Of a stretch of 39,655 nt of DNA, positions 33,771 through 39,655 are shown piece after piece. Numbering within the stretch: the stretch's first letter is position 1; each line of letters opens with the position of its first letter. This DNA is from Ferruginivarius sediminum. Lineage in GTDB: Bacteria; Pseudomonadota; Alphaproteobacteria; Kiloniellales; Rhodovibrionaceae. The notes under the pieces are model-generated. The model ran no database searches. It saw only the letters and a list, made by a program, of their open reading frames with translations, and was not told the DNA's origin. Location of the stretch: positions 1-39,655 of the forward strand of contig NZ_QPMH01000029.1 in NCBI RefSeq assembly GCF_003344765.1. Reading direction: 5' to 3'. Made by a program: the position numbers and the translations under genes.

Positions 33771-35105
33771 ATGGCCTCGACCATCGCGACGCGCGTATCC
33801 CGGAACGAGACGGTCAGCGCCGCCTGGGGCGTCTGGTCGCTTTTGATCGGCATGGGCCTGATCATGCTGGGCAACGGCCTGCAGGGCACGCTGCTGGGCG
33901 TGCGGGCGTCGGGCGAGGGCTTCGGCGACAGCGTCACCGGCTTCGTCATGTCGGGCTATTTCATCGGCTTCCTGGCCGGCTCGACCATCACCACGCGCGC
34001 GGTGCAACGGGTGGGCCACGTCCGCGTCTTCGCGGCGCTCGCCTCCATCGCGTCCATCGCCATCCTGGTGCACAGCATCTTCGTCACGCCGCTGGTCTGG
34101 GGCCTGATGCGGGTGATGACCGGCTTCGCCTACGCCGGCCTCTATGTCGTGACCGAGAGCTGGCTGAACGATCGCGCCACGAACGAGCTGCGCGGGAGGT
34201 TGTTCTCGGTCTATATGGTGGTGAGCTATCTCGGCATGGGCGGCGGGCAGCTTCTGCTGAACGTGTCCGATCCCGGCAGCCACGATCTTTTCATCCTGGT
34301 TTCGATCATCGTTTCGCTGGCCCTGGTGCCGATCCTGCTGAGCGCGACGCGCCAGCCCGACAGCGCCACGCCCGAGCCGCTGAGCATGCGCCAGCTTTAC
34401 CGCATCTCGCCGCTGGGCACGGTGGGCTGCTTCGCCACCGGCATCGCCAACGGCACGATCTTCGGCATGGGCGCGGTCTATGCGCGCACCAGCGGGCTGA
34501 CGGTGTCGGAGGTGTCGATCTTCATGGGCGCGCTGATCGTCGGCGGCGCCATCTTCCAGTGGCCGATCGGCAAGCTCTCCGACCGCATCGACCGGCGCAA
34601 GGTGATCACCGTCGTGGCGCTCTCAGCCGCCGTGCTGGCCGCCGCTGCCGTCGCCATGGCGCGGGTGTCGGACACCGGGCTGCTGCTGCTTGCCCTGGCG
34701 CTGGGCGGGACCGTGCTGACGCTCTATTCGCTGTTCATCGCCTATACCAACGACCACCTGGAGCCGCGCCAGATGGTCGCGGCCAGCAGTGGCCTAGTCC
34801 TTGCCACCGGCATCGGCGCGATCCTGGGGCCGTCGACGACGGGCCTGGTGATGGACTTGACCGGGCCGGACGGCTTCCTGTGGTATCTTTCGGCGATCCA
34901 TGTCGGCATCGCTGCCTTCTCGCTCTACCGCATGACGCGTCGCGCCGCGCCCACGGCGGAAGAGCAGTCCAGCTACGTCGTCACCGCCACCCGCACCTCG
35001 CCGCTGGGCAGCGCCTGGGTCGAGGAGGCGGCGGGCGAGGAGGGCATCCTGCCCGAGGAGCCCGGCGAGGACGAACCGAGCAGCGGGCGCGATCTGGAGG
35101 ATTGA
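33771..35105 (+). CDS. MFS transporter, YcaD-like
   Basis: A 444-residue major facilitator with about 12 membrane helices. The first half has RVMTGFAYAGLYVVTESWLN, and the loop between helices 8 and 9 has GKLSDRIDRRKV, the conserved MFS loop motif. The wording TESWLND and the overall shape resemble the YcaD/CynX-like group of uncharacterised transporters. A soluble acidic C-terminal tail (about 50 residues, Glu/Asp/Gly-rich) extends past the last helix. It is most likely the third gene of the tetR-SMR operon and converges on the SDR gene. Confidence 0.86.
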   Translation: MASTIATRVSRNETVSAAWGVWSLLIGMGLIMLGNGLQGTLLGVRASGEGFGDSVTGFVMSGYFIGFLAGSTITTRAVQRVGHVRVFAALASIASIAILVHSIFVTPLVWGLMRVMTGFAYAGLYVVTESWLNDRATNELRGRLFSVYMVVSYLGMGGGQLLLNVSDPGSHDLFILVSIIVSLALVPILLSATRQPDSATPEPLSMRQLYRISPLGTVGCFATGIANGTIFGMGAVYARTSGLTVSEVSIFMGALIVGGAIFQWPIGKLSDRIDRRKVITVVALSAAVLAAAAVAMARVSDTGLLLLALALGGTVLTLYSLFIAYTNDHLEPRQMVAASSGLVLATGIGAILGPSTTGLVMDLTGPDGFLWYLSAIHVGIAAFSLYRMTRRAAPTAEEQSSYVVTATRTSPLGSAWVEEAAGEEGILPEEPGEDEPSSGRDLED

Positions 35106-35131
35106 GGACCGCGCCCAGGGGCGACGGGACG

Positions 35132-35830
35132 CTAGAACGTCTCGACCCAGGGGCGCAGGTCCATCTCGTGCGTCCAGGCACTGCGCGGCTGCTGGTGGAG
35201 TTGCCAGTAGGCCTCGGCGATGGCTTCCGGCTTCAAGAGCGCGTCGGCCCCGCGTTCGCCCTCGCTGTGACGCCCGCCGCGCGTCTCGTTCTGGATCTGG
35301 CCGTCGATGACGGTGTGGGCGACATGGATGCCCTGCGGCGCGAACTCCCGCGCCGTCGACTGGGCCAGCGCGCGCAGGCCGAACTTCGGCACGGCGAGGT
35401 TCGCGAAGTTCTTCCCGCCGCGCAGCGAGGCGGTGGCGCCGGTGAAGATCAGCGTCCCGCGCCCGCGCGGCAGCATCGCGCGCACCGCCGCCTGCGCCAC
35501 ATGGAAGCCGCCCAGGCAGGACGCCCGCCAGCAATCCTCGAAGGTCGCGGCGTCGATATCCAACAGCCCGCCGGGGCGGAATGCCCCGGCGTTGAAGACC
35601 ACCAGCTCCGGCGTGCCGAGGTCGCGCGCGACGTCCTCGAACAGCGTCTCCACATCGGACTGCCGGGTGGCGTCGCAGGCATAGGCGCGCCCGCCCACCT
35701 GACCCGCCAGGTCTTCCAGCTCGTCCTTGCGGCGGCGCGCGGCGGCAACCTTCAAGCCTCCCTGCGCGAACCGCCGGCACAACGCGGCCCCCAATCCGGG
35801 CCCGGCTCCCACGACGACGGCGACGCTCAT
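35132..35830 (-). CDS. Atypical short-chain dehydrogenase/reductase
   Basis: A 232-residue Rossmann-fold protein. The cofactor loop is GAGPGLG (8-14), followed by AARRRKDEL, suggestive of NADP use, then CDATRQ and VFNAGAF (the NAG motif). In the catalytic stretch FTGATASLRGGKNFANLAVPKFGL the usual Tyr-x-x-x-Lys reads Leu-x-x-x-Lys, so the proton-donating Tyr is missing though Ser and Lys positions remain. Either the chemistry differs or it is a binding protein. It stands alone on the minus strand, convergent with the MFS gene. Confidence 0.85.
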   Translation of the reverse strand: MSVAVVVGAGPGLGAALCRRFAQGGLKVAAARRRKDELEDLAGQVGGRAYACDATRQSDVETLFEDVARDLGTPELVVFNAGAFRPGGLLDIDAATFEDCWRASCLGGFHVAQAAVRAMLPRGRGTLIFTGATASLRGGKNFANLAVPKFGLRALAQSTAREFAPQGIHVAHTVIDGQIQNETRGGRHSEGERGADALLKPEAIAEAYWQLHQQPRSAWTHEMDLRPWVETF

Positions 35831-36250
35831 TACGGTTCTCCCTGTGCGTTGCGTTTACGAAGCTCTTCCCGCGACGCTAGGCCCGCCAGCGGAGGGAGGC
35901 AACACATGGCGGGCACGCCCAATCGCCGCCCTGTAACATCATGTTGACGGATGATGACGTTTGCATACGGTAACGGAAATTCCCGCGGCGGTGTCGGTTT
36001 CTGGTTCATGCATCGCTTCCGTTGGTTCGTCGTGCAAAGTCGGACGGGCAGCGTAGCGGGGCTTGTCGGATAGGTCAATATTCCTAGTTTTATGCTTCGT
36101 TAATCCAGCGCCAATGAAGGTGACGCGGAGGCACCCCTCTGGCTGCCTGACGGCAGCCTGTCTTCCACACAGGGGGGAGACGACTGATTTTCCGGCCTTC
36201 TGTAGCAAGCACACCTACAGATCACGCTCCAACCGATTGGAGGGCACGCC
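35831..36250. other. Intergenic region at the border of the accessory segment
   Basis: 420 bases with no supported gene. Near the right side TTGTCG (36063-36068), 16 bases and TAGTTT (36085-36090) could be a promoter for the 291-residue gene; another possible pair is TTGACG at 35944-35949 with TACGGT. A perfect hairpin lies at 36141-36158. The base composition shifts from GC-rich to mixed across this region. No tRNA, integrase or attachment repeat was found. Confidence 0.4.
36141..36158. other. Perfect hairpin in the border region
   Basis: GGCTGCC-TGAC-GGCAGCC, a 7-bp stem and 4-base loop, flanked by CCCCTC on the left and AGGGGGG on the right, which could extend the pairing with a bulge. 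It lies 93 bases before the 291-residue gene. It could be an attenuator or terminator; no T-run follows. Confidence 0.4.
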
Positions 36251-37126
36251 ATGAGACGTGACACGAACGGCTGGACAACCTACAGTGCGGCAATGGCCAG
36301 TGAACCGCCGCATATCGTCTTGAACCTTGACCTTGAGCAGCCGATCGAGCTAAGCGATTTTGTGGCTGCGTTTACATCGTTATCTGGCCAATATGAGCAG
36401 TATATTCGTCAGAATTATCCTAATCTAAAGTCTGAATCGCAGATATATATCAAACAAGTGCGAGAAGGTTCTATTGAGGCTGATCTTGTCCCGTGGATTT
36501 ATATGACTGGTGCTGCATTACTGCAGTCAATGGACGCAGCTATCATTGTTGAGGATTTTGTGCGCAGGTATGGAACGCGGTTAGGCTTTTATTCTAAAGA
36601 AGGAGGCCGCGATCCCGAGGCGAAAAAATCAGACTTGAAGGACTTTATGGATGGCCTGTCTGGTGTTGCGCATGATCCAAATGGTAAAATAACGATCCAA
36701 GCTGCTGAATTTGAAGATAGTGAAAAGAAAATACGAGCAAGCGTGCGATTTGATACCAGCGCGGCTCGCACCACAATGCAACAAATTGAATTTCACAAAA
36801 ACGAATTAGATTCCAGCCAACACGTCGATTACCCGCGTGTGTTAATGACATTTAAAAGATCTGATGTCGGTGATGTCGAATTGGGTAAGCGTAGCGGCGA
36901 ACGCGTGATAATAGAAAGTATATCGGAAAAAGATTTGCCGTTAATATACGCGTCAGATATGGTCGAAGAGCGGATAAAGCATGAAATTCGCGATACTCGG
37001 GACAATATATACTACAAAGGATTTAATGTAGATGTGAACGTTGAAACCCGTGCAGGAAGGCCAATCGCCTACAAAGTTACAAACCTTCATCAAATCGTGG
37101 ATTTGCCCCACGATGATGAAAGCTAA
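36251..37126 (+). CDS. Unrecognised 291-residue protein
   Basis: I do not recognise this protein. It is soluble-looking, with no signal peptide; a hydrophobic patch at about 79-97 is probably buried helix. An N-terminal part (about 20-105) contains ELSDFVAAFTSLSGQY and IYIKQVREGSIEADLVP, a middle part is Lys/Asp-rich, and a C-terminal part (about 160-285) is strand-rich with FNVDVNVETRAGRPIAYKV. The ATG at 36251 has GGAGGG 6 bases upstream, so the start is firm. Base composition and codon use are much more AT-rich than the core genes, with many AAA, ATA and TTA codons, a sign of horizontal transfer. Its 3' end overlaps the opposite-strand DUF6471-type gene by 4 bases. Confidence 0.75.
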   Translation: MRRDTNGWTTYSAAMASEPPHIVLNLDLEQPIELSDFVAAFTSLSGQYEQYIRQNYPNLKSESQIYIKQVREGSIEADLVPWIYMTGAALLQSMDAAIIVEDFVRRYGTRLGFYSKEGGRDPEAKKSDLKDFMDGLSGVAHDPNGKITIQAAEFEDSEKKIRASVRFDTSAARTTMQQIEFHKNELDSSQHVDYPRVLMTFKRSDVGDVELGKRSGERVIIESISEKDLPLIYASDMVEERIKHEIRDTRDNIYYKGFNVDVNVETRAGRPIAYKVTNLHQIVDLPHDDES

Positions 37127-37356
37127 TCATCTAGGCGAACTGTCGATACTCCCATTGCCACAAGACACTGAACAAAAAACACAGCCGTAAAGCCGCCCCG
37201 GCTGAGCTTATTCGCGATATTCCGTTCGCTCTCGTGCACACCAAGCTCCACCAGCCGGTCCACGAGTTGCTTGTAGGTCATATTCCGGCGCTTTAGCTCC
37301 GCCTTGATAATCCCGCTCACCTTCTGGTGCCACTCGTCCCGTTCCGGCATTGCCAT
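37123..37356 (-). CDS. DUF6471-type small protein
   Basis: A 77-residue protein. The core, KVSGIIKAELKRRNMTYKQL then VDRLVELGVHESERNIANKL and SRGGFTAVFFVQCLVAMGVS, matches my memory of the DUF6471 domain, a helical, DNA-binding-like fold (helix-turn-helix similar to Cro-type proteins). The ATG at 37356 is preferred, with GGAA just upstream; the frame is open 52 codons further but that part is antisense to the transposase. It is divergent from the IS1595-type transposase, and such pairs recur in alphaproteobacteria, so it may be a passenger or regulator of the element. Confidence 0.7.
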   Translation of the reverse strand: MAMPERDEWHQKVSGIIKAELKRRNMTYKQLVDRLVELGVHESERNIANKLSRGGFTAVFFVQCLVAMGVSTVRLDD

Positions 37357-37411
37357 ATTTCCGTTCCCGTGACGAAGATCAACATATTCGATAGAAACCT
37401 CATTGACAACG

Positions 37412-38377
37412 ATGGCCCAACATTTCCTCCTCTCCGCCCAGGCCCGCACGCTCAGCGTCGCCAAGGTGGCGCGCATGAGCGATGACGAGGCGCGTGCGAC
37501 GTTCCGGGCCATCCGTCGGGCCGAGACGGACGGCGAGCCGTTCTGCCCACGCCGCGGCTGTCTGGCGGTCTATGAGTACGCCTCCCGCCCAATCTTCAAG
37601 TGCAAGGGCTGCGGCCACCAGTTCTCCGATACCAGCAGCACCATCTTCGCGAGCCGCAAGCCCGCGTTACGCGACTATCTGCTGGCCATCGCGCTGTTCG
37701 TGAACAGCGCCAAGGGCATGGCCGCGTTGCAGCTCAGCCGCGATCTGGACGTGCAATACAAGACGGTCTTCGTTTTGGCGCATAAGCTGCGCGAGGCCGT
37801 GAGCGCGGAAGCGACCGACGCCAAGCTGTCGGGCGAGGTCGAGATCGAAGGTGCGTATTTCGGCGGTTCGATCCGCAAGGAAAACAAGGCCGAGGAACGC
37901 GTTAACCGGCGCAAGAAGGAATACCAGCAGACCGGCAAGCGCCGCTCCGGCGTCGTCATGCGCGAGCGCACGGGCCGTGCGCTGCCCTTCGTGTTCCGGG
38001 GCGAGGATGACTCGGTCCCGACCATCCGCGAGCGTGATCTGGACGGCGCCCATGTGTTCGCTGACGAGGCGTCAGGATGGGACGAGCTGCACGCCTACTA
38101 TAACACGAGCCGGATCAACCACAGCATCGCGTTCAGCGATGATGGCGTGTGCACGAACCAAGCCGAGTCGTACTTTGCCCGTCTGCGCTGTGCCGAGATC
38201 GGCACGCACCACCACATCAGCGGTCGCTATCTCCATGCCTACGCGACCGAGATGGCATGGCGGGAAAACTATCGCCGCGAGCCGAACGGCGCGCTATATC
38301 AGCTTGTCGCCTCATCCGTGATGGCGCATCCGCTGTCGCGACAGTGGTCGGGATATTGGCAGCGGGCCGCCTGTTAA
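37412..38377 (+). CDS. IS1595-type transposase, probably inactive
   Basis: A 321-residue transposase of the IS1595 (ISXO2-like DDE) family. It begins MAQHFLLSAQARTLSVAKV and has an N-terminal zinc ribbon, a helical middle (LSRDLDVQYKTVFVLAHKLR) and a DDE-type domain (GAYFGG, VFADEASGWDEL, GVCTNQAESYFARLR, HHHISGRYL). Two key sites look damaged. In the ribbon the first CxxC reads CPRR (Arg48 for Cys), a one-base TGC to CGC change; Cys64 and Cys67 remain. The first catalytic aspartate, usually in EIDG/EVDG, is Glu146 (EIEG). A TTG 9 bases upstream is an alternative start. Terminal inverted repeats and target duplications were not found. Confidence 0.85.
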   Translation: MAQHFLLSAQARTLSVAKVARMSDDEARATFRAIRRAETDGEPFCPRRGCLAVYEYASRPIFKCKGCGHQFSDTSSTIFASRKPALRDYLLAIALFVNSAKGMAALQLSRDLDVQYKTVFVLAHKLREAVSAEATDAKLSGEVEIEGAYFGGSIRKENKAEERVNRRKKEYQQTGKRRSGVVMRERTGRALPFVFRGEDDSVPTIRERDLDGAHVFADEASGWDELHAYYNTSRINHSIAFSDDGVCTNQAESYFARLRCAEIGTHHHISGRYLHAYATEMAWRENYRREPNGALYQLVASSVMAHPLSRQWSGYWQRAAC

Positions 38378-38508
38378 CAGGTTGTAAGGTCTCGGCTTTC
38401 AAGATGGTAACCCTACTGAGACATATGGGGAACGTGTGACAAGGCGTCTTTGGGGATTCACAGGCACCCCATAAAGAGCTACATTTCCCTCAATGCTGGG
38501 AGGGCGAC
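38378..38508. other. Spacer after the transposase
   Basis: 131 bases without a gene. The right end of the insertion element should lie here, but no inverted partner to this sequence was found on the left side of the transposase. A shared 9-mer AGGCACCCC occurs here (38462-38470) and at 36130-36138, in the same orientation; it may be chance. Confidence 0.3.
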
Positions 38509-38808
38509 ATGGCACACGCAGATTACAGAAAGGTGCGCGAAGCCGTTGAACGCGTCGTTAGAGAGCGTTTTAACGATGTCCGTATCGTATCTGTTGACGT
38601 AACGCCTGACCTTGATGAGGATGGCCAGCGTATCTTGATGATCGATGTGGTGTTTAGCGCTGACAAAAAGCACCTAGATTCAAGAAAGACAGTTGGTCTG
38701 ACGCGACATGTCCTGCCCAAGCTGCATGAAGTGGATGAGCCTGGGTTTCCTGTTTTTTCCTTTATTGCCGATTCTGAAATGAGGAAGAGCAAGACTGAAG
38801 CCGCGTGA
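38509..38808 (+). CDS. Small acidic protein paired with a HEPN-like gene
   Basis: A 99-residue soluble protein I cannot place in a named family. It has an N-terminal helix (YRKVREAVERVVRERFND), strands VRIVSVDVTPDLDEDG and RILMIDVVFSADKK, and a C-terminal VDEPGFPVFSFIADSEM. GGGAGGG lies 4 bases before the ATG. Codons are AT-richer than the core genome. The next gene begins within its last codons, so the two are translationally coupled; the pairing of a small protein with a HEPN-like protein resembles toxin-antitoxin or minimal defence modules, but this is inference from layout. Confidence 0.65.
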   Translation: MAHADYRKVREAVERVVRERFNDVRIVSVDVTPDLDEDGQRILMIDVVFSADKKHLDSRKTVGLTRHVLPKLHEVDEPGFPVFSFIADSEMRKSKTEAA

Positions 38809-39268
38809 TTTTTTAGACACCGCTCGCCATCTTCTTGATGTACGGAGCGGAAAGCCAAAACAAACGAACCTGCGTCGCGCTACCAGCACAGCATACTATG
38901 CGATGTTTCACTGCTTAGCGCGGTGCGGGGCCGACTTGCTTGTCGGCGGCCGGTCCTCTTCTCGTAGCGATGAGGCTTGGCATCAAGTCTACCGAGCCCT
39001 AGAGCATAAGTTCACAAAAAATGCATGCACTAATGGCGAAATCATAACAAAATTTCCCAACGAAATTCAGGAATTTGCGCAGCATTTTGCCACGATGCAG
39101 GTAAAGAGGCACAAATGTGATTACGATCCAAGTATTATTCTACACAAGAGCTCTGTTCAGCAAGACATTTTAGATACAGAAGCTGTTATAGATACATTTA
39201 GCTCTGCGGAAATAAAAGACCGCCGCGCATTTGCGGCATATGTCTTGTTTCGCACGCGAAAGGATTGA
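38795..39268 (+). CDS. HEPN-like protein, probable CTG start
   Basis: A predicted 157-residue all-helical protein. The helix LRRATSTAYYAMFHCLARCG and the later VYRALEHKF and VKRHKCDYDPS stretches look like UPF0332/HEPN proteins, many of which are nucleases or their binding partners. The conserved first helix (PRDFLDTARHLLDVRSGK) lies upstream of the first ATG (38903), yet between the in-frame stop at 38780-38782 and that ATG there is no ATG, GTG or TTG. A CTG at 38795, 7 bases after AGGAAG, is the best start; it overlaps the previous gene by 14 bases. Catalytic use of a HEPN Arg/His pair is uncertain here. If the CTG is not used, the product would begin at 38903 (121 residues). Confidence 0.68.
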   Translation: MKPRDFLDTARHLLDVRSGKPKQTNLRRATSTAYYAMFHCLARCGADLLVGGRSSSRSDEAWHQVYRALEHKFTKNACTNGEIITKFPNEIQEFAQHFATMQVKRHKCDYDPSIILHKSSVQQDILDTEAVIDTFSSAEIKDRRAFAAYVLFRTRKD

Positions 39269-39271
39269 CGA

Positions 39272-39517
39272 TCAAGCAAGCCACCACAACATCTCTCGCT
39301 TCGGCCCCACCTCCGACCGCACCCGCCCCTTGGCCCGCAAATCGGGGAGCTGCCGTGCCGTGCGCTGCGCCATATTCCTAACCTCCTTGTTATCCGTCGT
39401 ATCCATGCCCCGCCTGTGCATGACGATATAGGCCAGTTCGCGGGTCGTGAGCGGCTCTTCCGCGTCCCGTAGCGCTTCGCGTATGTACAATGTCACTTTA
39501 CCCTTCTGGCGCGGCAT
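39272..39517 (-). CDS. Winged-helix-like protein, possibly longer
   Basis: An 81-residue protein from the first ATG: MPRQKGKVTLYIREALRDAE, then EPLTTRELAYIVMHRRGMDT and a C-terminal EVGPKREMLWWLA. The shape (helix, helix, recognition helix, beta wing) suggests a HARE-type or other winged helix. I recall similar short proteins near IS1595-type transposases. The frame stays open upstream with no stop to the right edge (39518-39655, 46 codons, Pro/Ala/Thr-rich), and the ATG at 39517 has no clear ribosome site, so the real gene may start beyond the window. It converges with the HEPN-like gene, 3 bases apart. Confidence 0.55.
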   Translation of the reverse strand: MPRQKGKVTLYIREALRDAEEPLTTRELAYIVMHRRGMDTTDNKEVRNMAQRTARQLPDLRAKGRVRSEVGPKREMLWWLA

Positions 39518-39655
39518 GAAGAGCTTCGGCTTGATCGCCTCTAACAGGACGCTGAAAAACCCGGCCGAGGCGCGCTCAACCGTTGGATTTTCGGGCGGCG
39601 ATGTCTGAGCGCGGGCTGGGATCGAGGGCGTTGCATTCCCGGCGGTGGTGGAATG

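Larger units (their letters stand above)
36251..39655. other. Accessory segment with IS1595-type element
   Basis: From 36.25 kb to the window edge all genes are accessory in kind and two blocks (about 36340-37130 and 38510-39270) are clearly AT-richer than the core, flanking a GC-richer stretch with the DUF6471-type gene and transposase. This suggests acquired DNA interrupted by an insertion element or assembled in steps. Ends of the segment, integrase and attachment sites were not seen, and the right end lies outside the window. Confidence 0.5.

Noticed and set aside
33506..35947. An 813-codon plus-strand frame across the SMR, MFS and SDR region
   Set aside because: It crosses three confidently identified genes in another frame and reads as Arg/His/Gly-rich shadow.
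36130..38470. The shared 9-mer AGGCACCCC as target-site duplication or element end
   Set aside because: It is in direct orientation, neither copy sits at a recognisable inverted repeat, and a 9-base match in this composition may arise by chance.

Overview
The window looks like the chromosome of a GC-rich alphaproteobacterium, most likely in or near the Rhodospirillales. The evidence is gene order: ahcY / ptsI-ptsH-EIIA(Man)-hprK-rapZ / chvG-chvI / pckA, the run rpmH-rnpA-yidD-yidC-engB-argB, and trpFBA-accD-folC, all familiar from that class. A FYDLN_acid protein fits too. No species can be named from the sequence alone.

Layout. Positions 1-6770 (minus strand) hold the 5' end of ahcY and a regulatory phosphotransferase relay (enzyme I, HPr, EIIA of the mannose family) with no sugar permease. 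Next comes one open frame joining HPr kinase to RapZ, then the ChvG/ChvI two-component system. A HugZ-like haem-utilisation gene and pckA (plus strand, 6957-9416) face away from chvI. Positions 9430-21055 (minus) form a long biosynthetic and translation block read from a near-consensus promoter at 21101-21129: rpmH, rnpA, yidD, yidC, engB, argB, pyrF, a membrane protein, trpF, trpB, trpA, accD, folC. Positions 21301-25818 (plus) carry a TVP38-type membrane protein with a flavin disulfide reductase, a secreted Cys-rich peptide made of seven NPC repeats, an orphan histidine kinase and a small two-helix membrane protein. Then follow aroA (minus), a FYDLN_acid zinc-ribbon protein, tRNA-Ala(GGC), a MetE-like protein that lacks the expected zinc cysteines (minus), a thioesterase overlapping a nitronate-monooxygenase-like gene, a chemotaxis receptor behind an AT-rich leader, a tetR-SMR-MFS efflux operon with a palindromic operator, and an atypical SDR (minus).

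From about 36.25 kb to the right end the character changes to accessory DNA. Two AT-rich blocks (an unrecognised 291-residue protein; a small protein plus a HEPN-like protein) flank a GC-richer segment with a DUF6471-type gene and an IS1595-type transposase whose key residues look damaged. A winged-helix-like frame closes the window and stays open past its edge.

How it fits together. The relay, HprK-RapZ, ChvG/ChvI and pckA plausibly link carbon and nitrogen state to envelope signalling and gluconeogenesis; fusing HprK to RapZ would tie HPr phosphorylation to an RNA/cell-wall regulatory adaptor in one polypeptide. The points most worth a second look are that fusion, the (NPC)7 peptide, the HEPN module with an apparent CTG start, the zinc-less MetE-like protein and the unknown 291-residue protein.
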